Shown here: positions 1 through 5,823 of the stretch, piece after piece | Position numbering within the stretch: position 1 is the first letter of the stretch | How the letters are laid out: each line of letters starts with the position of its first letter | Origin: Thermoplasmata archaeon | GTDB taxonomy: Archaea; Thermoplasmatota; Thermoplasmata; Thermoplasmatales; Thermoplasmataceae | NCBI GenBank assembly: GCA_021797225.1 | Contig: JAKAAE010000035.1 | Coordinates: forward strand, 1 to 12,158 | DNA: 12,158 nt | Direction of reading: 5' to 3' | Program-made: the position numbers and the translations under genes | The notes under the pieces: model-generated | Told to the model about the DNA's origin: nothing | The model's input: only the letters and a program-made list of their open reading frames with translations | Database searches by the model: none

Positions 1-653
1 GCATCCCGCAAAATATCAGGATCGGCATCCCATATCTTACCCCATTTTCCTTCATTGAATGCCGATATGCAGGTTTCTAAATATTCTCTGGCTCCCGGAG
101 GAATTTCACTAGCACCTCTCTGGAATATATCGAGCCTGTGCACAAGTGAACCGCTTGCAAGAATGCATAAATTTCTTTTGATAGTGGAAGACCCCATAAG
201 CCTGCCTAGTTCAACATGTGCCTGTGCTCCAATATCAGGGCATATGGAAATAGGAATCACAGGCACTGCTGCATCCTTAAATATATGCAATAATGGAGAC
301 CATGCGCCGTGATCCAGTCCCCAGTTTCCCACACTGCCTATATTGATATGGTTCTCGTTTCCCAGTTTTATTAACTGTTCTCCCAGTTCGGCGTCGCCGG
401 GCGGTTCATATTTAACTTTATACAGTTCTGGAGGAAATCCATAATAATCGAAGATCTGTTTAAGTTCAGGTGTATCAACAATTCCAAATCCTCCGGAAGT
501 TTGAAAATGTGGTGTCATAATTATAACGGCATCCACCCCATCCTCTATCCCCCTTCCAAAGCTTTCAAGTGCCTTTACTGTTTTTTCATGATCCACACCA
601 ATATTTCCTATAAGCGAGGGCGAATTTGGCACAAAAGCAATTGCTTTAATCAT
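1..653 (-). CDS. LigB-type class III extradiol ring-cleavage dioxygenase, 3' end cut by window edge
   Basis: About 217 residues are visible, from ATG at 653; the C-terminus lies beyond base 1. The protein fits the LigB superfamily (non-haem Fe(II) extradiol dioxygenases), especially the DOPA-dioxygenase-like branch: 'MTPHF' at 46-50, 'YYGFPPELYKVKY' at 70-82 and 'GLDHGAW' at 112-118 are the characteristic blocks, and 'SGSLVHR' at 168-173 is the usual C-terminal histidine block. Candidate metal or catalytic histidines are H49, H115 and H172. Where the family usually has an early metal-binding His ('HGSP' or 'PHSP'), this protein has 'PNSP' with Asn10, so the Fe site may be altered. Known members open catechol-type rings; the substrate here cannot be told. 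It lies 80 bases downstream of the racemase gene and has its own TATA-like box, so it is probably transcribed separately. Family confidence is high, activity low. Confidence 0.85.
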   Translation of the reverse strand, partial: MIKAIAFVPNSPSLIGNIGVDHEKTVKALESFGRGIEDGVDAVIIMTPHFQTSGGFGIVDTPELKQIFDYYGFPPELYKVKYEPPGDAELGEQLIKLGNENHINIGSVGNWGLDHGAWSPLLHIFKDAAVPVIPISICPDIGAQAHVELGRLMGSSTIKRNLCILASGSLVHRLDIFQRGASEIPPGAREYLETCISAFNEGKWGKIWDADPDILRD

Positions 654-672
654 AATATAATAGCCGTTAAGG

Positions 673-690
673 TATAATAATATTTTTCAT
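673..690 (-). promoter_or_regulatory. TATA-like box for the dioxygenase gene
   Basis: On the minus strand an AT-only run (core TATTATTATA) lies about 20-35 bases upstream of the ATG at 653. This is the expected place for an archaeal TATA box driving a leaderless or nearly leaderless mRNA. There is no Shine-Dalgarno site before the ATG. Confidence 0.4.
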
Positions 691-733
691 TATGACATTT
701 AATATGAGCAATTATCCGTACTGGTTACACCAA

Positions 734-1726
734 TCATTCTACAAGGAATCCATGTTTTAAAGGATCTTCAGGGTTAACAATAATTTTGCACAGTTGTGTA
801 ATCCACGCCCTCCCGGTAATCTCCGGTACTATTATAGTATTCCCATTAACCTTTTCAGAAGAAATTATCCTGCATTTAAATCTGGAACCTATAATGGACT
901 CATTGGTATACTGTCCGTTTACATCCAGTTTCCCATCATGGACGAGCAGTGCAGCCCTTGCAGCTGTACCGGTACCGCATGGAGATCTGTCAAAGCTATT
1001 ACCTGCAAAGGTAACAACAGCACGGTAATCGTGCCTGCTATCCGTAATCATGGCCAGTGGCTTCAGATTTTTTGCACTATCAGGGTACATCTCTTTTATT
1101 GTCATCTGTGATTTCTCCCTGATTATCTTTCCATACTCCAGAAGCTTCCCTATGTTTTCAGGGACAACATCGATTCCGATGGAATCAGATTCCACTATGG
1201 CATAGAAATTGCCGCCATATGATATATTTACAGGTATGCTTTTTCCATCAATGTCTACATTTATTTTTTTTACAAAATATGATTTTACGTCAACTATCGA
1301 CACAGAAACTGGTTCTCCATTTTCTATTTTTACCCTTGCCTTGACATTTCCGGCTACGGTATCATATGTAATTACTTTTTCACTGCCTTCAAACTGAACA
1401 TAACCCAGGGCAACAAGTGCTGTGCTGACACCTATTGTGGCATGCCCGCACATGTCCAGATATGAATCTGTTGTTGGATATATTACTGTATAATCGCTTC
1501 CCGGGTTAACAGGTGGAAGTAGTACGGCACCGAACTGATCCTTATGCCCTCTGGGCTCCTGCAAAAGTGTTGTTCTGATATAATCATAGTGCTGAATAAA
1601 ATAATTTCTTATCGATAATGCATCAGGCAGGTTTTTAGGTATATTATTCCAGAAAATTATGCGTGTAGGCTCGCCCTCAGTATGCGTATCTATAACATCC
1701 AGTGTTAATTCAGATTTAAAGCTCAT
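734..1726 (-). CDS. Proline racemase-superfamily enzyme (proline racemase or 4-hydroxyproline 2-epimerase)
   Basis: This 330-residue protein has the normal length and all landmarks of the proline racemase superfamily: 'DTHTEGEPTR' at 13-22, 'EPRGHKDQFGAVL' at 57-69, the first catalytic cysteine C93 in 'MCGHATIG', and the second, C250, in 'DRSPCGTGTAAR'. These enzymes invert the alpha carbon of proline or 4-hydroxyproline without a cofactor, one Cys removing the proton and the other returning it. In the related trans-3-hydroxy-L-proline dehydratases the second Cys is replaced by Thr, so the Cys/Cys pair here argues for a racemase or epimerase. Proline versus hydroxyproline cannot be settled from these motifs. 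No other hydroxyproline pathway gene (oxidase, deaminase, semialdehyde dehydrogenase) is in view. The protein is cytoplasmic, with no signal peptide. The ATG at 1726 was chosen because 'LTLDVIDTHTEGEP' begins directly after it. The upstream gene ends 41 bases away. Confidence 0.93.
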   Translation of the reverse strand: MSFKSELTLDVIDTHTEGEPTRIIFWNNIPKNLPDALSIRNYFIQHYDYIRTTLLQEPRGHKDQFGAVLLPPVNPGSDYTVIYPTTDSYLDMCGHATIGVSTALVALGYVQFEGSEKVITYDTVAGNVKARVKIENGEPVSVSIVDVKSYFVKKINVDIDGKSIPVNISYGGNFYAIVESDSIGIDVVPENIGKLLEYGKIIREKSQMTIKEMYPDSAKNLKPLAMITDSRHDYRAVVTFAGNSFDRSPCGTGTAARAALLVHDGKLDVNGQYTNESIIGSRFKCRIISSEKVNGNTIIVPEITGRAWITQLCKIIVNPEDPLKHGFLVE

Positions 1727-1744
1727 GACATTGAAATTATTGAT

Positions 1745-1755
1745 TTCATAAATAG
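1745..1755 (-). promoter_or_regulatory. Possible TATA box for the racemase gene
   Basis: The minus strand reads CTATTTATGAA 19-29 bases before the ATG at 1726, within the 41-base gap after the upstream gene. It suggests the racemase can be transcribed leaderlessly on its own, but read-through from the upstream gene is equally possible. Confidence 0.3.
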
Positions 1756-1767
1756 TTTGGGATATAT

Positions 1768-2370
1768 CTAAAATAATTTGCCCCTCCTTAAAATGTAATA
1801 AAGCAAATTCAGGGTTATAGCCACTGTTGGAAGTAGGATAAGCAGGAACTCATAATTATTCCCGATATTCAGGCCGCTCATTGGTATAAGTCCTGCAAAC
1901 AGATACAAGAAGGAGCTTAACAATGGCGCAGCTCCATTTTTTACATGGATTTTATTCCAGTAAGTTCTCAATCTTCTTGAAATTATGGCAATATAGATCA
2001 TCACTGGAATAATATATTCAGGTTCATCCAGGTCTATATTCATCTCTTTTCTGAAAACGTTAATGAATGCTACATGTACATCCCCAGAAATAACATAAAA
2101 ATTTATTTTATTCGAGTTTAAATTTTTCAATCCCTGATGATCGATTATGAAATCATGTCCCTCATATTCCATGGATGAGTTCTTCCTGACATAACCCTCA
2201 TCCAGAAAATTGTGCCTGATTACGTATACTCCATTTTCCAGTGACAGTTTTACGTTGATGCTGCCCTCGATGGAGATTTCCTTCCAGTGATTTCCTGGTA
2301 TAATCTCAGCAGAGAATCCATTTTCTCCCGTAATTTTATGATCGGAATATGTGTACATTTCTTCTGGCAT
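1768..2370 (-). CDS. Unknown 200-residue protein with C-terminal membrane helices
   Basis: I do not recognise this family. The first ~110 residues are soluble and rich in beta-type segments ('AEIIPGNHWKEISIEGSINVK', 'GVYVIRH', 'FYVISGDVHVAFINVF'), resembling a small beta-sandwich or PH-like domain in general character only. A weakly hydrophobic stretch at about 119-130 is followed by a basic segment ('RRLRTYW'). Two convincing transmembrane helices then follow at about 147-168 and 173-193, and the chain ends in the basic tail 'RRGKLF'. There is no signal peptide and no cysteine, so the soluble part probably sits at one face of the membrane. The start is ATG at 2370; Met5 is an alternative. 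It lies upstream of and on the same strand as the racemase (41-base gap), but nothing in the sequence links the two functionally. It is credible as a gene because it fills the space between two real genes with no competing frame. Confidence 0.7.
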   Translation of the reverse strand: MPEEMYTYSDHKITGENGFSAEIIPGNHWKEISIEGSINVKLSLENGVYVIRHNFLDEGYVRKNSSMEYEGHDFIIDHQGLKNLNSNKINFYVISGDVHVAFINVFRKEMNIDLDEPEYIIPVMIYIAIISRRLRTYWNKIHVKNGAAPLLSSFLYLFAGLIPMSGLNIGNNYEFLLILLPTVAITLNLLYYILRRGKLF

Positions 2371-2395
2371 TCCATATATTTTATAATTTCAAAGT

Positions 2396-2405
2396 AAATA
2401 AATTT
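2396..2405 (-). promoter_or_regulatory. Possible TATA box for the 200-residue protein
   Basis: An A/T-only stretch (AAATTTATTT on the minus strand) lies 26-35 bases upstream of the ATG at 2370. The whole 2371-2481 gap is very AT-rich, so this assignment is weak. Near 2470-2478 the gap also carries a T-rich minus-strand run that may end the upstream M20D transcript. Confidence 0.25.
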
Positions 2406-2481
2406 AACCCGAATTATATGTCTAGCCTAAAAAGTTTATTTAAACCTGTAAAAGTATTTAAATAAATATAGAAAAAGAACG

Positions 2482-3624
2482 TTATTTATTAAGGATATTC
2501 ATTGCAGCCTCTTTCAGTATTCTTGCCCCGGTATAAAGCTGGTCTTCATCTGCATCAAAGGTAGGTGAATGATTCGGTGAGTTTATCCCTTTTTTAACAT
2601 TGCTGGCACCGAAGAAATAATACGCTCCGGGTATTTTCTCGAGGTAATAAGCAAAGTCCTCGCCACCCATATTGGGTTTTGGGTGCTCTATATTTTTCTT
2701 CCCTACAATTTTCTCAGCTGCTTCTTCTATATCCCTGGATATCTTTTCATTATTTATCAAAACAGGATATCCTTTTTTATAGTTATATTCATATTCTATT
2801 CCATATGTGGATTTCAGCCCCTCTAGGATATCTTTTATTCTTTTTATAATCTTTTTTTGAACCTCTAGGTTGAACGTTCTGACAGTACCTGTGAGCTTGG
2901 AATGTGCTGCTATTATATTGTACCTGTAACCTGCATTTATCGTTCCCACAGTTATAACTGCCGCTTCCATTGGGTCTATTTCTCTGGAAACTATTGTATT
3001 CAGCATTTCTACAAGATGCGCCGTGATATATACCGTATCTACCGCATCCTGTGGCGCAGATCCATGGCCACCTTTTCCATGTACCGTAATGTCAAATTCA
3101 TCGGCATTTGCCATCATCTCCTTATAGTATATTGCCACATGGCCTGCGGGCATAAATCCCATTATGTGCTGTCCTATAATATAGTCAACGTTGTCCAGTG
3201 CTCCATTTTTTATCATATCAACTGCGCCCCCGGGAGGAAGCTCCTCGGCCGGCTGGAATATAAGCCTTATATTTCCATTCAGTTTTTCTTTATCGGCAAT
3301 AAGCATCTTAGCAGCACCAAGGAGCATTGCCATGTGAGTATCATGCCCGCAGGCATGCATTACTCCTTCATTCCTGGATACATAGGGTACTTTATTCTCC
3401 TCTGTTACCGGTAAGGCATCTATATCCGCCCTTATTGCTACTGTTTTGTTTCCTTTTCCTTTAATATCCGCTATTATTCCGGTCTCAGTTATTCTTTTCG
3501 GCTCAAGTCCCATTGCTTTCAGCTCTTCTTCAATTTTATCTGCCGTTTTATACTCCTTGAAACTCAGTTCAGGGTATTCATGAAAATACTCTCTTATCTG
3601 TACTATATACTCATTTATTTCCAT
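2482..3624 (-). CDS. M20D-family metallo-amidohydrolase (aminoacylase/amino-acid amide hydrolase type)
   Basis: This 380-residue M20 subfamily D enzyme belongs with hippurate hydrolase, IAA-amino acid hydrolase, N-acyl-amino acid amidohydrolase and the archaeal carboxypeptidase CpsA. Numbered from the ATG at 3624, the two-metal site is C92 and H94 in 'HACGHD', catalytic E127 and metal E128 in 'QPAEE', H153 in 'GQH' and H352 in 'NHSPTF'. 'RADIDALPV' (66-74) and 'MGGEDFAYYL' (319-328) complete the catalytic domain. 'GKGGHGSAPQ' (about 183-192) marks the inserted dimerisation domain. It is cytoplasmic, with no signal peptide. An in-frame TTG at 3630 adds two residues, but ATG 3624 is preferred: a TATA box sits at the right distance and the paralogue at 7147-8298 begins equivalently. 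The two copies share roughly half their residues by eye. The exact substrate (acylated amino acid, amide conjugate or peptide) is not predictable. Confidence 0.93.
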   Translation of the reverse strand: MEINEYIVQIREYFHEYPELSFKEYKTADKIEEELKAMGLEPKRITETGIIADIKGKGNKTVAIRADIDALPVTEENKVPYVSRNEGVMHACGHDTHMAMLLGAAKMLIADKEKLNGNIRLIFQPAEELPPGGAVDMIKNGALDNVDYIIGQHIMGFMPAGHVAIYYKEMMANADEFDITVHGKGGHGSAPQDAVDTVYITAHLVEMLNTIVSREIDPMEAAVITVGTINAGYRYNIIAAHSKLTGTVRTFNLEVQKKIIKRIKDILEGLKSTYGIEYEYNYKKGYPVLINNEKISRDIEEAAEKIVGKKNIEHPKPNMGGEDFAYYLEKIPGAYYFFGASNVKKGINSPNHSPTFDADEDQLYTGARILKEAAMNILNK

Positions 3625-3643
3625 AGGCAATCAATTTCAATAT

Positions 3644-3655
3644 GGTATATTAATT
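3644..3655 (-). promoter_or_regulatory. TATA box of the first M20D gene
   Basis: The minus-strand element AATTAATATACC is centred about 25 bases upstream of the ATG at 3624. It fits leaderless initiation at that ATG and supports it over the TTG at 3630. The inverted repeats at 3679-3754 lie just upstream. Confidence 0.5.
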
Positions 3656-3678
3656 ATTTCAGTTTAAAAGTAGTAAAT

Positions 3679-3705
3679 TAACAGATAAGCTCTGATAATC
3701 TGTTA
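3679..3705. promoter_or_regulatory. Perfect 8-bp inverted repeat, possible operator or terminator hairpin
   Basis: TAACAGAT (3679-3686) is matched exactly by ATCTGTTA (3698-3705) around an 11-base spacer. It sits some 23 bases upstream of the TATA box of the M20D gene, a place where an archaeal regulator could bind. As RNA it could also form a stem-loop in the 3' part of a read-through transcript from the upstream operon. A second TAACAG/CTGTTA pair follows at 3726-3754, which favours a protein-binding site over a lone terminator. Confidence 0.45.
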
Positions 3706-3725
3706 TTGTACCTTTATAGTAATGT

Positions 3726-3754
3726 TAACAGTATATACTTGCTGAGACCTGTTA
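3726..3754. promoter_or_regulatory. Second TAACAG/CTGTTA inverted pair
   Basis: TAACAG (3726-3731) and CTGTTA (3749-3754) face each other across 17 bases. They repeat the half-sites of the 3679-3705 palindrome with wider spacing. The sequence TTAACAGTAT at 3725-3734 recurs exactly at 5753-5762 upstream of the MFS transporter gene. A shared regulator is an inference. Confidence 0.35.
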
Positions 3755-3765
3755 TTATAAATATA

Positions 3766-3786
3766 AAAATCTAAATTAAAAATAAT
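3766..3786 (-). terminator. T-rich stretch after the sulfur-transporter operon
   Basis: Directly after the stop codon of the 91-residue protein the minus strand runs through several short T tracts (TTATTATTTTTAATTTAGA). Archaeal termination commonly uses such U-rich tracts without a hairpin. The call rests on base composition and position only. Confidence 0.35.
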
Positions 3787-3788
3787 AA

Positions 3789-4064
3789 TTACTTTTTACT
3801 TTTCTTATGCGGATCGTACGCATAATTATTATATTTTGTGCGGTACCACACAGCAGTCATGATTATTGTCACTATGACAAAGAAACCTGTTATGGCAACG
3901 GAATATCCATTCGGATCATACCCACTGTAAGTTCCAGATGTAAGTGCTGCGGTGAGAATGGTTATCCCGGTCATCACTATGACAAATGCCTTTATTCCAG
4001 CTTCACTTCTGCATTTGGGCTCCTTTTCTTCTCTCTGTTTCTCACTACTTTCTATAATTTCCAT
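3789..4064 (-). CDS. Small two-helix membrane protein in operon with YeeE/YedE transporter
   Basis: I do not recognise the family. The 91 residues comprise a highly charged N-terminal tail (residues 1-23, Glu/Lys-rich, with the only cysteine, C18, in 'EPKCRSEAG'), a transmembrane helix at about 24-43, a short loop rich in Gly and Tyr ('SGTYSGYDPNGYS'), a second helix at about 55-73, and a basic tail ending 'DPHKKSKK'. Both ends would face the cytoplasm by the positive-inside rule. Its ATG is one base past the stop codon of the YeeE/YedE gene, with a Shine-Dalgarno site inside that gene's last codons, so the two are almost certainly co-translated. It may be an accessory subunit of the transporter or a cysteine-bearing relay. 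This is not the TusA-like sulfur carrier often found next to YeeE/YedE genes. That it is a real gene is well supported; its function is unknown. Confidence 0.85.
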   Translation of the reverse strand: MEIIESSEKQREEKEPKCRSEAGIKAFVIVMTGITILTAALTSGTYSGYDPNGYSVAITGFFVIVTIIMTAVWYRTKYNNYAYDPHKKSKK

Positions 4065-4065
4065 T

Positions 4066-5283
4066 TTAATCCACCACCTTTCTGTATATTATGTGTGCCA
4101 CTATCAGCAGGGATATCATAACAATTATGAAGAATTCCAGGCTGCTTACTGCCATCTGTAAATCTCCACTGAGTATATGTCCCGACGCACATCCATCGGC
4201 CATCCTTGCACCGAGCAGCATAAGAAATGCACCTGAAAATGAACCGGCTGCTCTTTTTATCTGGCTGTTTCCGAATCTTTTCTCCCAGGAAGGAGGTATT
4301 ACATTATTGAATGACTGAAATCTCCTTGTAAAGAATATGGATGCCAGGAATGCACCGAATAGTGTTCCTATATCACTGAAGGGCTCCCATCCAATGGTAT
4401 GCACAACAAGTGTACTATATTTCCATGTACCTGCAGGTAGCCAGATTTTTGCAACAATCCATGAATATGTTGTGGATTCTCCGAATATCTGGTGCAAGAA
4501 CATTTCAAGCACTACAGTCAATCCTATTATTATCCCTACGGACATCATTACCACACCGAAGAGTTTTGATGAAACAGTCCAGTGGTAATTTACCTTCTCG
4601 GGAAGGTTATTCTTGCCCAGGGGCATTGAAGCACCCTCGAGAAGCATGCCTGCAGTTTCCACGTACTTTGCTTCCTCCTCGGGACTGAGAGTTTTCTCCT
4701 TATGAAGCGATGTATATGCACAGCTTTTTCCACCCTTATATCTTGGAAGGAGATACGCAATTGAAAACATTATAATTGCCCATGCAACAGCTATTCCAAA
4801 ACCTACATACAGATCGGTATCCACCTTCCCACCGAAATATAGCTGACCAAAATTATCATAAGTCACAAGCCACTGGCCAAAAGATGTCTGGTATATTAAT
4901 GTCCATGATGCTGCACCCAGCAATCCACCGAGAACAGCATATACTGCATCTCTTCTTCCTTCACCGAGAGCCATCCATACTGTACCTGGAACATATCCAG
5001 ATATTGCTATTCCAGTACCGAATATTGCCGCCCCAAGTGCAACTCCCCATACGTAATCTGGTTTAATTCCCCAGTGGAACGACACTCCCAGTGCTGCGAG
5101 ACCGTATAAGGCCAGTGCGCCTGCACCTATTGCAATAGCTATACATCCAACAAATAACCTGTCCTTCCATCTGCCGAGCCTGATCAGAACTTCCGGATTT
5201 GAAATACCCCACGCTTCTGCAAGCCCGCCAATTAACATGCCTATGAATAAACCTATCCATTCCCATGCTGTTACCGATATCAT
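4066..5283 (-). CDS. YeeE/YedE-family sulfur-compound (thiosulfate-type) transporter
   Basis: This 405-residue integral membrane protein has the two-repeat design of the YeeE/YedE (Sulf_transp) family, whose studied bacterial member TsuA imports thiosulfate. The C-terminal repeat carries the hallmark 'GARMADGCASGHILSG' (358-373, with C365). The N-terminal repeat has the matching 'GIAISGYVPGTVWMALGEG' (91-109), but the usual cysteine of 'GxCPGT' is V98. Roughly eight to ten hydrophobic segments are visible, with a hydrophilic cytoplasmic loop near 181-238 ('HKEKTLSPEEEAKYVE'). C47 and C188 are other cysteines. In an acidic, sulfide-mineral habitat the substrate could be thiosulfate or another reduced sulfur species; this is inference. 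The gene heads a two-gene operon with a small membrane protein instead of a TusA-type carrier. ATG 5283 places the first helix ('WIGLFIGMLIGGLAEAWG') directly at the N-terminus, as expected. Confidence 0.9.
   Translation of the reverse strand: MISVTAWEWIGLFIGMLIGGLAEAWGISNPEVLIRLGRWKDRLFVGCIAIAIGAGALALYGLAALGVSFHWGIKPDYVWGVALGAAIFGTGIAISGYVPGTVWMALGEGRRDAVYAVLGGLLGAASWTLIYQTSFGQWLVTYDNFGQLYFGGKVDTDLYVGFGIAVAWAIIMFSIAYLLPRYKGGKSCAYTSLHKEKTLSPEEEAKYVETAGMLLEGASMPLGKNNLPEKVNYHWTVSSKLFGVVMMSVGIIIGLTVVLEMFLHQIFGESTTYSWIVAKIWLPAGTWKYSTLVVHTIGWEPFSDIGTLFGAFLASIFFTRRFQSFNNVIPPSWEKRFGNSQIKRAAGSFSGAFLMLLGARMADGCASGHILSGDLQMAVSSLEFFIIVMISLLIVAHIIYRKVVD
4071..4080 (-). promoter_or_regulatory. Shine-Dalgarno site of the 91-residue protein
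   Basis: AAGGTGGTGG on the minus strand ends six bases before the ATG at 4064. It lies within the final codons of the transporter gene. It complements the anti-SD core only partly (GGTG) but is well spaced, supporting this start and coupled translation. Confidence 0.55.
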
Positions 5284-5306
5284 TTTAATTCACAACGAAT
5301 TATCAC

Positions 5307-5320
5307 AATAAAATATTTTA
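5307..5320 (-). promoter_or_regulatory. TATA-like box of the YeeE/YedE operon
   Basis: The minus strand shows TAAAATATTTTATTG about 24-37 bases before the ATG at 5283. This would give an mRNA with a leader of only a few bases. The 158-base gap up to 5441 is shared with the divergent 63-residue gene and holds both promoters; I see no clear operator in it. Confidence 0.4.
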
Positions 5321-5408
5321 ATACGTCACCTTATATGTTAACTGCTTTATTTAAATATACTCCAAATTTTTTAATCAATAAATTAAATCAAATGTATTCA
5401 AGTGGCAT

Positions 5409-5422
5409 AAAAATTAATATAT
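5409..5422 (+). promoter_or_regulatory. TATA-like box of the 63-residue protein
   Basis: AAAAATTAATATAT lies 20-33 bases upstream of ATG 5442, the right distance for a leaderless transcript. The nearer TATAAATA at 5427-5434 is too close to the ATG to act as its TATA box unless translation starts further downstream. Confidence 0.4.
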
Positions 5423-5441
5423 CTGGTATAAATAGGTATTT

Positions 5442-5633
5442 ATGGACAGACTTGCCATTGCAGATTATACTATAGGTGCTGTAGCTGTTATACTTGTAAT
5501 TTACAGTGCAGTTTCTAACATTTTCTTTCCATTCAAATATTTCACTTATTATGCTGCTCTGCCGACGTTGATAATATTAGTACCCCTATACTTTTTACAC
5601 AGACATATATATAAATTAAGAAATTCAAATTAA
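5442..5633 (+). CDS. Small two-helix membrane protein, unknown function
   Basis: The 63 residues are nearly all membrane: a helix at about 10-31 ('TIGAVAVILVIYSAVSNIFF'), a short turn, a second helix at about 36-53 ('YAALPTLIILVPLYFLH'), then a basic tail 'RHIYKLRNSN'. I do not recognise a family, and there are no cysteines or obvious catalytic residues. It is transcribed divergently from the YeeE/YedE operon and lies 190 bases before the MFS gene, with its own TATA-like box. Small hydrophobic proteins of this kind are easily over-called in AT-rich DNA. In favour of a real gene are the clean two-helix pattern, a positively charged end as the positive-inside rule expects, a promoter at leaderless distance, and no competing frame. 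Confidence 0.6.
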   Translation: MDRLAIADYTIGAVAVILVIYSAVSNIFFPFKYFTYYAALPTLIILVPLYFLHRHIYKLRNSN

Positions 5634-5790
5634 AATAATCAAAGGTTTTAACATTTCAATTTGTACGCATTATATTATCACCAAATTATGGTTAATCCAC
5701 CCACTATTTAATCAAGTCAGACTATAAGCCAAAGAAAAAAATCATAATACTATTAACAGTATCCGGCAATCTGATGATTTTGTAAAAGAA
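5634..5790. other. Intergenic stretch upstream of the MFS gene
   Basis: AT-rich DNA without a credible reading frame. The only item of note is TTAACAGTAT at 5753-5762, identical to a ten-base segment at 3725-3734 within the inverted repeats before the first M20D gene. It lies about 30 bases upstream of the MFS TATA box, where a regulator could bind. Confidence 0.4.
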
Positions 5791-5804
5791 AAAAGTTAAA
5801 TATT
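5791..5804 (+). promoter_or_regulatory. BRE/TATA promoter of the MFS gene
   Basis: An A-rich stretch that could serve as the BRE, followed by the TATA-like GTTAAATA (5795-5802), is centred 25 bases upstream of ATG 5824. This fits a leaderless start. No Shine-Dalgarno site precedes the ATG. Confidence 0.5.
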
Positions 5805-5823
5805 GTATACAGTTTAGTTTGAT

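Noticed and set aside
2902..3414. A 170-residue plus-strand frame opposite the first M20D gene
   Set aside because: It is antisense to a well-supported enzyme, is rich in Cys, His, Tyr and Ser with no domain character, and has no promoter; a shadow frame.
3625..3630. TTG start at 3630 for the first M20D gene
   Set aside because: It adds only two residues, has no SD, and ATG 3624 is at the proper distance from the TATA box and matches the paralogue's N-terminus.
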